Source of the DNA: Bradyrhizobium huanghuaihaiense
Lineage (GTDB): Bacteria > Pseudomonadota > Alphaproteobacteria > Rhizobiales > Xanthobacteraceae
NCBI RefSeq assembly: GCF_007830635.1
Contig: NZ_VLLA01000038.1
Location: 1-51,010, forward strand
Reading direction: 5' to 3'
Length of the DNA stretch: 51,010 bases
This document shows, in pieces, positions 17,135-25,725 of the stretch; position 1 is the stretch's first letter, and the number at the start of each line of letters is the position of its first letter. The notes beneath the pieces were generated by a model, which was not told the DNA's origin, made no database searches, and saw nothing but the letters and a program-made list of their open reading frames with translations. Position numbers and translations under genes: made by a program.

Positions 17135-18685
17135 TTACTTCTCAACGTTCCAGAACACCGGGATGGCTGACGGTATCAGACCACGCAAGGTCGCGCGATA
17201 GGCGGCCGGCTGGGCGAACTGGCCCCACGGGATCGCGGGCGCCTGATCGTACATCACGCTCTGGATCTCGCCCGCGATCTTCTTGCGGTCCTCCTCGGCC
17301 GGCGCCTTGGCGAAGGCTTCCATCAAAGGTGTGATGCGCGCATCGCATTGCCAGCCGGTGAAGTCGGCGCAGTTGAAGGCGACCATGACGTTGGTCAGCG
17401 GCGAGCCGAGATCAAAACCGCCGGCGTGAACGCCATAGACGCTCCAGCCCTCCTTCTTGGCACGGCGCGCCAGCACGCTCGCCCAGTCCATCACCTGCAG
17501 ATCGACGTTGAAGCCGGCAGCCTTCAGCCGCTCGGCCAGCACCTGCGCCGAGACGCGCGGCGCTTCGAGATCGTTGGCCTCCATGACGACGACGGGCTCG
17601 CCGGCATATTTGGTCGCCTTCCGTGCAGCCTTCGCCGCCTCGATCGACGGCTTTGCCGCAGCCTCGGTGCCGGCCTTGCTCTCATAGGTGGTGCCGCAGG
17701 TGAAGTAGGTCGCGCACGGCGCGGCGTATTTGGCATCCAGGCCGAGCGCATCCAGCACCTCCCGCTGGTCGACCAGCTTCCACAGCACGCGGCGGATCTC
17801 GGGATCGTCGAACGGCTTTGACGCGGCGTTGAGACGAAAGGCGCCCGCGAACATGTTGCCGCCGGTGAAGTTGACGAGTTTGACGCGGGAGTTCTTCTCC
17901 AGCTGTGGCAGCAGATCGAACGGCGCGTATTGCATGAAGTCGACTTCGCCGGCCTGCAGCGCCGACGCGGCGGTCGCGCCATCGGGAATGACGCGGATCT
18001 CCAGCGTGTCGACGTTGACGCGCTTGCCGCCGGCGAGGAAGTCGGCGGTTTCGGGACGCGGCACATAGTCGGCGAACTTCTTCAGGATCATGCGGTCGCC
18101 GGTGCGGTGATCGGCCTTGCTGTAGACGAACGGACCGGAGCCGACGATCTCGGTGATGCGCTGGTCGCCGGGCGTTTTCGCGACCCGTTCGGGCATCATG
18201 AAGGCGACGGGGCTGACGGGATTGCCGAGCGCGTCGATGACGAGGCCCGACGGCTCCTTCAGCGTCAGCACGAAGGTCTTCGCATCGGTCGGCTCGAGCG
18301 AAGCCGTGATGGCAAAAATGCGGCGGCCGAGCGCGCTGCGCGTGCCCCAGCGGCGCAGCGATGCCACGCAATCGGCCGCCGTGACCGGCTGGCCGTCATG
18401 CCATTTCAGGCCGTCGCGCAGCGTGAACGTATAGGTCAGTCCGTCGGCCGAGACCTTCCAGTCCTGCACCATCTGCGGTTTGATGTCGCCCTTGGAGTCC
18501 TTCGCGAACAGCGTGTCGAACACCATGTAGCCGAACGTGCGCGAAATATAGGCCGTGGAGAAATGCGGATCGAGCGTGACGATTTCCGCCTCGAGCACCG
18601 CGACGACATTGCCCGCCGCATGCGCCGGCGCCGCCAGCAGCGCGAGGCCCAGCAGCGCCGGAATGAAAGCCTTCAATTTGAACAT
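17135..18685 (-). CDS. ABC transporter substrate-binding protein, family 5 (peptide/nickel type)
   Basis: 516 residues with a Sec signal peptide (1-23, ending APAHAAG). The SBP_bac_5 pattern is clear: DGLTYTFTLRDGLKWHDGQP near residue 83, then GSGPFVYSK. It would bind oligopeptides or other solutes in the periplasm. No permease or ATPase gene is in the window, so it is an orphan binding component. It precedes the GMC oxidoreductase by four bases, which suggests the ligand or a derivative is oxidised by that enzyme (inference). Confidence 0.9.
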   Translation of the reverse strand: MFKLKAFIPALLGLALLAAPAHAAGNVVAVLEAEIVTLDPHFSTAYISRTFGYMVFDTLFAKDSKGDIKPQMVQDWKVSADGLTYTFTLRDGLKWHDGQPVTAADCVASLRRWGTRSALGRRIFAITASLEPTDAKTFVLTLKEPSGLVIDALGNPVSPVAFMMPERVAKTPGDQRITEIVGSGPFVYSKADHRTGDRMILKKFADYVPRPETADFLAGGKRVNVDTLEIRVIPDGATAASALQAGEVDFMQYAPFDLLPQLEKNSRVKLVNFTGGNMFAGAFRLNAASKPFDDPEIRRVLWKLVDQREVLDALGLDAKYAAPCATYFTCGTTYESKAGTEAAAKPSIEAAKAARKATKYAGEPVVVMEANDLEAPRVSAQVLAERLKAAGFNVDLQVMDWASVLARRAKKEGWSVYGVHAGGFDLGSPLTNVMVAFNCADFTGWQCDARITPLMEAFAKAPAEEDRKKIAGEIQSVMYDQAPAIPWGQFAQPAAYRATLRGLIPSAIPVFWNVEK

Positions 18686-18826
18686 TGGGGTGTATTTGCC
18701 TTTTGACCAGCCGTTTGCAGTCGCCAGGAAAAAGCAATGTTCGTGCCCGCACGTATGCGCTCGTGGCTATCTGCCAAGCGTTTGCGGGGTACTCAATGTC
18801 AGTTGGGGAGCAGCGCTATCGCCTCT

Positions 18827-18906
18827 CGTCATTGCGAGCGCAGCGAAGCAATCCAGAATCTTTCCGCGGTGGCAGTCTGGATTGCTTCGCTACGCTCGCA
18901 ATGACG
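18827..18906. repeat. 80-bp palindromic repeat, copy 2
   Basis: The same architecture and nearly the same sequence as 15429-15508: 30-nt arms with one mismatch (AGCGCAGCG against AGCGTAGCG) around a 20-nt loop that also contains CCGCGG. The two copies flank the GMC/binding-protein pair. Confidence 0.88.
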
Positions 18907-18933
18907 ATGGGGAAACAGGTGTGCGCGACATCC

Positions 18934-19070
18934 TCGTGCCCCGGACGCAGCGCAGCGCTACTTCAGCGGTGCGCTGCAGAGCCGGGGCCCATGTTTCCAA
19001 GAGTACCCGTGTGGCGTGGGTCCCGGCTCTGCGCAGCAACGCTCTCGCGTTGCGGCGCGTCCGGGACATG
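18934..19070. repeat. 137-bp palindromic repeat of a second type
   Basis: Outer arms GTGCCCCGGACGC and GCGTCCGGGACA, with inner arms GCAGAGCCGGGGCCCA and TGGGTCCCGGCTCTGC, make a large imperfect cruciform. It fills the gap between parC and the binding-protein gene together with copy 2 of the 80-bp repeat, so this 394-bp gap is mostly repeat sequence. Confidence 0.7.
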
Positions 19071-19079
19071 AGAGCCGCC

Positions 19080-21338
19080 CTACCCGATCACCTTGCCGAA
19101 CTTGTTCGACTTCGGGAAACCCTTCGGCGGCAGGCGGCCGGCGTCGGCGCGGGTGCCCTGCCACTCCGCGAGCTCCTTCATGGTCGCGGAGAACTCGCGG
19201 CCAGCAGAGTCTTTCCAGGTCAGGCCGGCCTTGGCGTCGAACACGGCGACGTCGGAGAGGCCGCCATCCTTGTACTTCTGCAGGCGCACGCCACGGCCGC
19301 GGGCCATCTCCGGCACCTGGTCGAGCGGGAAGATCAGCATCTTGCGGTTCTCGCCGATGACCGCGACGGTGTCGCCGATCACCTCGGTGACCGTGCGCGC
19401 TTCGTTCGGCATGTCGACGTTGAGGACCTGCTTGCCCTTCTTGGTGGTGCCGACGCAATCATCCTCGTTGACGATGAAGCCCTGGCCCTCATGGCTCGCG
19501 ACCAGGAACTTGCGACCGCCCTTGTTGACGAACAGCGCAACGGGAGCGGCCTCCTGCTCGAGGTCGATGAACAGGCGGATCGGCTCGCCGTGACCGCGAC
19601 CGCCCGGAAGCTTCGCGACGTCGAGCGAGTAGAACTTGCCGTTGGTCGCGAACAGCAGCAGCTTCGAGGTCGTCTCCGCGAAGAAGGCGAAGCCGAGCTT
19701 GTCGTCCTGCTTGAAGGCGAGGCCCGAGAGATCCTCGACATGGCCCTTCATGGTGCGGATCCAGCCCTTGTCGGACACGACGACCGTCACCGGCTCCCGC
19801 TCGACGAGGGCTTCTTCCATCGCGGCGAGATCGTGCTCGGGCGCATCTGCAAAAGTGGTGCGGCGCTTGCCGAGCGGCGTCTTCGGTCCGAACATGTCGC
19901 GGACCTTGCCGACCTGCTCGCCGACCTTCTTCCACTGCTCGGCTTCGGAAGCGAGCACGCCTTCGATGCCCTTCAGCTCCTTGCGGAGATCCCTGTCCTC
20001 GTTGCGGATCTCCATTTCCTCAAGCCTGCGCAGATTGCGCAAACGCATATTGAGGATAGCTTCCGCCTGGATCTCGGTGAGCTTGAACGCCTTGATCAAG
20101 GCCGGCTTCGGCTCGTCCTCGGTGCGGATGATCTTGATCACCTTGTCGAGGTTCAGATAGGCGACCAGATGACCGCCGAGGACTTCCAGGCGGTGCTCGA
20201 TCTGCGTCTTGCGATAGTTGCTGCGGCGGATCAGCACGTCGCGCAGATGGTCGAGCCATTCGCGCAAGCACTCCGCGAGCCCCACCACCTTGGGGATGCG
20301 GCCCTTGATCAGCACGTTGAGGTTCAACGGAATCTTGTTCTCGAGCTCGGTGAGCCGAAACAGCGATTCCATCATCAGGGCGGGATCGACGTTCTTCGAC
20401 TTCGGCTCGATGACGATGCGGACGTCTTCAGCCGACTCGTCTCTGACGTCGCCGACCAGCGGCAGCTTCTTCTGGTCCTGCAGCTCGGCGATCTTCTCGA
20501 TCAGGCGCGACTTCTGCACCAGGAAGGGAATCTCGGTGACGACGATGACCCAGGTGCCACGCGCGCCCTCCTCCTGCTCCCAGCGGGCGCGGACGCGGAA
20601 CGAACCGCGGCCGGTCGTGTAGGCTTCAGCAATGGCCTGCTTGGAATCGACGCAGATGCCGCCGGTCGGGAAATCCGGGCCCTTGACCCACTTCATCAGC
20701 GCCTTCGACTTCGCGTCGGGCTTCTCGATCAGATGCAGCGCGGCATCGCACAGCTCGGCGGCGTTGTGCGGCGGGATCGAGGTCGCCATACCGACCGCGA
20801 TGCCTTGCGCGCCGTTGGCGAGCAGGTTCGGAAAGCCGCCGGGCAGCACGACGGGCTCTTTCGACTGGCCGTCGTAATTGGCGCGGAATTCGACGCCGTC
20901 TTCGTCGATGCCCTCGAGCAGAAGCCGCGCCACGTCGGTCATGCGCGCTTCGGTGTAGCGGTAGGCGGCGGGATTATCGCCGTCGATATTGCCGAAATTG
21001 CCCTGGCCGTCGACCAGCGGATAGCGCGAGGAGAAATCCTGCGCGAGGCGGACCATGGCGTCGTAGATCGCCTGGTCGCCGTGCGGGTGGAACGAGCCCA
21101 TCACGTCGCCGACGATCTTTGCGGACTTCTTGAACGCCGTGCCGGGATCGAGCCGGAGCAGGCGCATGCCATAGAGGATGCGCCGGTGCACCGGCTTCAG
21201 GCCGTCGCGCGCGTCCGGCAGCGCGCGGTGCATGATGGTCGAAAGCGCATAGGCGAGATAGCGCTCTTCCAGCGCTTCCCGCAGCGGAACCTCATGGATT
21301 TCGGCCGGCTCTTCCGGCGGAACTATTCGTTTGCCCAT
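19080..21338 (-). CDS. parC: DNA topoisomerase IV subunit A
   Basis: 752 residues, the right length for ParC. The breakage-reunion domain includes GLKPVHRRILYGM, the quinolone-pocket region GSFHPHGDQAIYDAMVRLAQ, and AAYRYTEARM with the catalytic Arg127-Tyr128 pair. Short beta-pinwheel repeats fill the C-terminus; there is no GyrA box, supporting ParC rather than GyrA. With ParE it decatenates daughter chromosomes. Residue 89, equivalent to E. coli ParC Ser80, is Gln. ATG at 21338 has AAAGG five bases upstream. Confidence 0.96.
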   Translation of the reverse strand: MGKRIVPPEEPAEIHEVPLREALEERYLAYALSTIMHRALPDARDGLKPVHRRILYGMRLLRLDPGTAFKKSAKIVGDVMGSFHPHGDQAIYDAMVRLAQDFSSRYPLVDGQGNFGNIDGDNPAAYRYTEARMTDVARLLLEGIDEDGVEFRANYDGQSKEPVVLPGGFPNLLANGAQGIAVGMATSIPPHNAAELCDAALHLIEKPDAKSKALMKWVKGPDFPTGGICVDSKQAIAEAYTTGRGSFRVRARWEQEEGARGTWVIVVTEIPFLVQKSRLIEKIAELQDQKKLPLVGDVRDESAEDVRIVIEPKSKNVDPALMMESLFRLTELENKIPLNLNVLIKGRIPKVVGLAECLREWLDHLRDVLIRRSNYRKTQIEHRLEVLGGHLVAYLNLDKVIKIIRTEDEPKPALIKAFKLTEIQAEAILNMRLRNLRRLEEMEIRNEDRDLRKELKGIEGVLASEAEQWKKVGEQVGKVRDMFGPKTPLGKRRTTFADAPEHDLAAMEEALVEREPVTVVVSDKGWIRTMKGHVEDLSGLAFKQDDKLGFAFFAETTSKLLLFATNGKFYSLDVAKLPGGRGHGEPIRLFIDLEQEAAPVALFVNKGGRKFLVASHEGQGFIVNEDDCVGTTKKGKQVLNVDMPNEARTVTEVIGDTVAVIGENRKMLIFPLDQVPEMARGRGVRLQKYKDGGLSDVAVFDAKAGLTWKDSAGREFSATMKELAEWQGTRADAGRLPPKGFPKSNKFGKVIG

Positions 21339-21532
21339 TAGGCCTTTACTTTCAAAGACTTCCGGCCGGGCCTCGGGCAGCTCCCCAAAAACCTGGCCAA
21401 TTCTCCCCCGCTGGGGCGCGATTCGGCCGGATATATAGCAGGCTGGGCTGCGACATGCGCCCCCTGCCCTCCGTCAGGGCCACGGCGCGAGTTATCCACA
21501 GGGCGCCCGCCGCCGCTCCGGGCGGTATGGGG

Positions 21533-22539
21533 TTACGCGACGGTCGAAAGATAGAGCTGCGTGTCAAAATAGTCCGATGCCCGGACCGGGCTCGTGACCC
21601 GAGCATCTGCCATGAAGAAGTCGCTGACCTGCTGGAGCCACTTCACGACAGTGCCGTCCGAATAGAGGCGGCGCCATTCGCGCGAGAATACAGCTTCTGC
21701 GCCTTGAAGGCCTCGGCGAGGTCGTCCCGCCCCGACTGCTGATAGTGGGACCGCTGCAAAGTCTCCGCGGCCGCCGCCGGATTACGAACCATGTGGTCGT
21801 TGGCATCCGTCCAGGCCCGGATGATCCGGCTGAGCATCTCCTTGTTCTCTGCATAGTAATCGCTCCTCGCGGCCCAACCGCCCAGCACGGCCGATTGCGG
21901 GTAGAAGGCGGACGCATCGACCAGCTTGATCGCCTCGGGCAGTGCCTGGCGCACGGCGATATTGAACGGCACCCAGAGCGCCACGGCAGGAACGTCGCCG
22001 GCGATGAACGCCTGGACTGCGGCGGGCATGCGGCGATTGACGATCTCGACCTCGGACGGATTGATGTTATTGGCGCGCAGCGCCCTGTCGAGAAAGATGT
22101 GCGCGGTCGTCTTCGTGGTCGTCGCGATCCGTCTCCCCCTGAGGTCGGCGAAGGTCTTTACGCCGAGCGTCGGCCGGACCCAAAGCTGCGCGGTCGCCAC
22201 CTCGATGTCGTTGATGAGAAAGCCCCGGCCCTGGCCAAGCGCGAGATAGTTCGAGATCACGCCGCCGGCCGACACGACATCGACCCGCCCCTTCCCCATC
22301 GCCTCGAAGACCTCGGGTCCGGTGCTGAACTCGTGCAGATCGAAATCAATTCCCTCGCGGTCGAACGAGCCGCGGTCGAGGCCGGTCCAGATGTGTCCGT
22401 CCACGGCAACCACGTGGAGATAGCCGAGCCGGATTCTGCTGCGGGCCTGCGCAAGAGCCGGTGCGCCCAGCGCCGACATGGCGGCCAGGGCCGCACCACG
22501 ATGCAGCAACCGTCGGCGGCTGATGGCGCCGGCGCTCAC
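21533..22539 (-). pseudogene. Tat-exported NitT/TauT-type substrate-binding protein, frameshifted
   Basis: A GTG at 22539 overlaps the cyclase stop as GTGA, so translation is coupled. The N-terminus has a Tat signal (SRRRLLHRGAALAAMSALGA). The mature part matches NMT1/SsuA-like binding proteins (VDVVSAGGVISNYLALGQGR, YYAENKEMLSRIIRAWTDAN). The first frame ends at 21643 after a spurious tail (SRANGAASIRTALS). The expected C-terminus, EWRRLYSDGTVVKWLQQVSD to the stop at 21533, is in another frame. Removing one CG from CGCGCG at 21679-21684 restores a 334-residue protein. It may still make a product lacking the last 48 residues. No permease or ATPase gene is nearby. Confidence 0.8.
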
Positions 22540-24641
22540 GCCGCCTCCCCCGGGTTCTGGGCCGCCGCGCGGAGCCGCCGGGCGTGAAACTGCGCGATGC
22601 CGTCCGCGGGATAATCGACCAGGAAGCCGGCGAGCCGAACCCGAGTCGTCTCGCCCGCACCGTCCTTGGCAATCAGCACGAAAACCTCGTCCCAGCGTCG
22701 GCACATCGTGATCTCGGCCTCGCTCGCCTGCGCGCGTTCGCCACGCAGCTCGCTGACCTCGATCGCCTCGGCAAATCCCTTCGGCCTGATGCTGTCGACG
22801 CTCCGGAACAGGTACGCCTGCTCCGCACGGGCACGAACGGCCGCGCTGGCCAGCACGCGCGTGCCGTAGTTCTTGTTCAGCCCTTCCAGCCGCGAGGCCA
22901 GATTGATGGTGGCACCGAGCGCGGTGTAGTTCATCCGGTCGCTCGAGCCGATATTGCCGACCACGGCATCGCCGACGTGGAGGCCGAAGCGCGTGTCGTA
23001 GGGTGGCCAGCCCTCGCGCCGAAAGTCCCTGTTGAGCGCTTCATTGGCCACGACGCACGCCAGGACGGCGCGGCAGGCATTGACGGTGTGATCCGGGTCA
23101 TCGGCGGGCGCATTCCAGAACGCCATCACGGCATCGCCGATATATTTGTCGATCGTGCCCTGGTGCCGCATGATCTCGTCCGACATCACGGCGAAGTAGC
23201 GCGAGGTGTGGATCATCACCTGCGACGGGTCGGCCCGTTCCGTCTTGGCGGTGAAATCGGCGACGTCGGTGAACAATACCGTCACCTCGCGCCTGGCGCC
23301 GCCGAGCCTGAGCGAGGAGCCGGTCTCGATCAGCTGCCGCACGATCTGGCGCGGGATGAAGCTGGCAAAACTGCGGACCACGCTGCGCATGGTGAACACC
23401 GAGCGACCGAGCTCCTCGATCTCGGTAATGACGGAATGAACACGCGGCCGCTCCGCGATCTCAAAGCGCTGGATCTCGTCGGTCTGCTGGACGATGTTGC
23501 GCAGCGGCCGGGCCATCAGCGATCCCAGCCAGAACGCGAACGGTAGCGTGGCGCCGACGAAGGCGAGCGCAAGCATGAACAGCGTGCGTCGCTCGCGGAT
23601 GATCTGCGCGTAGAATTCGTCGAGCGGAGCGATCATCGCGAGGCGAACATTGGCGGAGCCCGTCGTTTCAAGCTTGTGGACCGCGGCGACATAGGTGCGC
23701 CCCGACGCGCCGGTGAAGAATTGCTGCGCCGGCCCGCCCTCGCGCCAGGAGCGGATGACCGGCACGAGGCCCGGCAGCTTGAGCGCGCCGACCTCCGGCA
23801 AGTCGTCCTTCCGCTCCGGAATCTCGGCCATCAGGCGGTTCATCTCGGGATGGCCAACGATCCGCTCGCTGCCGTCGAGCAGGAAGGCCTGTCCCGACTG
23901 CCCGAGCTTCTGCTCCGCCAACATGTCTTCGAATCGGTTGAGGAGCACGTCGCCGGCGACGACGCCGCGCCGTCCCTCCTTCAACGGCGTCCGCAGCGTG
24001 TAGCCGGGTTCGCCCGTGGCGTAGAAGACGTAAGGACCGGTGAGCAGCGTCTTGTCGTTCCTGAATGCCTCGACATACCAGGGCCGCTGACGCGGGTCGT
24101 AATCCCTGGGTCCGGCGACCTCGGCCACTTGGATGAGGTTCTCGGACAGATACTGAGTCACCGGTGCGGCTCCCGCCGTGCGCGAGATCACTACAAGGCG
24201 GAAGGCCGCATCCTGATCCACATTCAGGCTTGTCCTGAAAGCGGGCCTGGCGCGGTCGATCACGTCCATCTCGATGAATGAACCATCCTCATAGCCCACA
24301 TAGAGATTGAAGAGCTGCGGATCGTTGCGCAGCATCGCCGCCATCAGGCTGTAGAGCCGCGAGTTATCGGCGATGTCAGCCTCCCGGATCGACGGCAGGC
24401 CGGACAGGATATCGAGACTGTCGCGAACATTCTTGAACTGCTCGTCGACGTGGTCCGCGCCCAGTTGAGCCACCTTCTCGATGAAGCTGCTGGCTGCCTT
24501 CTGCGTGATCACCGTCACGCGTTCGAAGCTGAGATAGACCAGTGTCAAGCCCACGATCAGCACGACGGAAACGAACACCGTGATGATCGATGTCTGGAAG
24601 CCGATGCTGAATGCGCGCTTTGTGGTTTGATCTCCCGCCAT
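22536..24641 (-). CDS. Membrane class III cyclase with dCache sensor and HAMP
   Basis: 701 residues. TM1 at about 16-36, a periplasmic double-Cache region (about 40-345; PRQRPWYVEAFRNDKTLLTG is the typical Cache core), TM2 at about 350-370, HAMP, then a class III cyclase domain. Both metal aspartates are present (VLFTDVADFT; KYIGDAVMAFW), as are NYTALGATINLASRLEGL for base and transition-state contacts. It should convert an extracytoplasmic ligand signal into cAMP. It sits 21 nt after the outer-membrane protein gene and overlaps the binding-protein gene by GTGA, so ligand sensing and binding may be linked. Confidence 0.92.
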   Translation of the reverse strand: MAGDQTTKRAFSIGFQTSIITVFVSVVLIVGLTLVYLSFERVTVITQKAASSFIEKVAQLGADHVDEQFKNVRDSLDILSGLPSIREADIADNSRLYSLMAAMLRNDPQLFNLYVGYEDGSFIEMDVIDRARPAFRTSLNVDQDAAFRLVVISRTAGAAPVTQYLSENLIQVAEVAGPRDYDPRQRPWYVEAFRNDKTLLTGPYVFYATGEPGYTLRTPLKEGRRGVVAGDVLLNRFEDMLAEQKLGQSGQAFLLDGSERIVGHPEMNRLMAEIPERKDDLPEVGALKLPGLVPVIRSWREGGPAQQFFTGASGRTYVAAVHKLETTGSANVRLAMIAPLDEFYAQIIRERRTLFMLALAFVGATLPFAFWLGSLMARPLRNIVQQTDEIQRFEIAERPRVHSVITEIEELGRSVFTMRSVVRSFASFIPRQIVRQLIETGSSLRLGGARREVTVLFTDVADFTAKTERADPSQVMIHTSRYFAVMSDEIMRHQGTIDKYIGDAVMAFWNAPADDPDHTVNACRAVLACVVANEALNRDFRREGWPPYDTRFGLHVGDAVVGNIGSSDRMNYTALGATINLASRLEGLNKNYGTRVLASAAVRARAEQAYLFRSVDSIRPKGFAEAIEVSELRGERAQASEAEITMCRRWDEVFVLIAKDGAGETTRVRLAGFLVDYPADGIAQFHARRLRAAAQNPGEAA

Positions 24642-24662
24642 CGAGCGACGCCGGTGCCTCCC

Positions 24663-25679
24663 TCAGTACTTTCGAACGATGGGCTTCGTCGCCGCCGGCG
24701 CAGGCGCGGCCGGCGAGACCGAGAAGGTGACCCAGGTCGACCAGCTCTTCGGCCGGTTCTCGACCTCCAGGTCCTTGTAGCCACGGACATTGAGATAGCC
24801 CTGGTAGCCGTCGGACATCGGGATCATGAAACCGATCTGCGGCCCGATGCCGACAGCCCGCCCCCTGAAGCCGCCGAGCCTGGCACCGGGACCGCTGTCG
24901 TCGGTGAGCTGCTGGAAGAAATAGCCGGCGACGCCGATATGGACATTCTTGCTGACGAACTGGGACGCCGCCCAATCGACATGGAAGTCGATGCCGTTCT
25001 GGTACTGCAGGAACGGGTTCATGAAATTGTAGGTGAGCCCGCCGACGATCGAGAATTCATGCCCGGTCTTGAGGTCGAGATAGGTGTAGCCGGCTCCCGC
25101 ATCGATCGCGGGGAAGCCGAAACTCAGGTTCGCGAGCCGGCTGGAATCGTAGGTGCCGCTCGGGATGTTGCCGGTGATGTAGACCATCTCGTTGTGCACG
25201 CCCTGGTTCCATTTCAGCGTGCCCTGGTAGAAGACGTCGGCCAGCGTCGTGCGGTTGTCGGTCGCGCTGCCCGAGATGGTGTTGCCTCGCGGACCTGTCA
25301 GCGTCGCGTCGATGCCGACGCCGATGTTTCCCGGTACGGTCAGCAGGGTGAAGCCAGCCTGGCCGCCGAGCACCGGCATCGGCGAGGTGTAGGTAATGCC
25401 CATGACGAGCGCGTCGGCATGGGCATTGAGGCCGGCGGTCACCGAGCCGGGGACGCCACCGCTGGTGACGAAGTTCTGCCCTCCTCCGGCCTTTTCCTGA
25501 AGGTGGATGTAGATGGTCGAATAGGCCCATCCCGGCGTCACGGGAACGGCGGCAAGGCTGCCGAAGATGCCCGGCAGCCAGAAGCTCACGCCGCCGGCGT
25601 CGGCCAGCGCAGGCTGGGCCGTGAAGGCCGCCAGCGCGAAAGCGGTTGCAAGCCCGGTCTTTCGAATGTGTCCCGACAT
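24663..25679 (-). CDS. SphA/MetA-pathway-type outer-membrane protein
   Basis: 338 residues with a Sec signal peptide (1-26, ending QPALADAGG). The rest is a string of amphipathic beta-strands with aromatic girdles and a terminal aromatic residue (IVRKY), as in the Phenol_MetA_deg family. These proteins are annotated as putative outer-membrane transporters for aromatic compounds. GAGGGG stands eight bases before the ATG, a sequence shared with the DUF1254 gene at 28194. It lies within the sulfatase operon, so a role in entry of the sulfated substrate or product is plausible but unproven. Confidence 0.82.
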   Translation of the reverse strand: MSGHIRKTGLATAFALAAFTAQPALADAGGVSFWLPGIFGSLAAVPVTPGWAYSTIYIHLQEKAGGGQNFVTSGGVPGSVTAGLNAHADALVMGITYTSPMPVLGGQAGFTLLTVPGNIGVGIDATLTGPRGNTISGSATDNRTTLADVFYQGTLKWNQGVHNEMVYITGNIPSGTYDSSRLANLSFGFPAIDAGAGYTYLDLKTGHEFSIVGGLTYNFMNPFLQYQNGIDFHVDWAASQFVSKNVHIGVAGYFFQQLTDDSGPGARLGGFRGRAVGIGPQIGFMIPMSDGYQGYLNVRGYKDLEVENRPKSWSTWVTFSVSPAAPAPAATKPIVRKY

Positions 25680-25725
25680 TGTCGTGTCCCCTCGATCGCG
25701 TCATCCACCGGTCGCGCCTGGTTCT

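Noticed and set aside
21072..21074. Gln89 in ParC in place of Ser at the quinolone-resistance position
   Set aside because: From memory, Gln is usual at this position in related alphaproteobacterial ParC proteins, so it is not evidence of acquired resistance.
18555..21341. A 928-residue open frame on the plus strand opposite parC
   Set aside because: It is Arg/Leu/Asp-rich with no domain, and lies wholly across the well-supported parC and the binding-protein 5' end; a GC-rich antisense frame.
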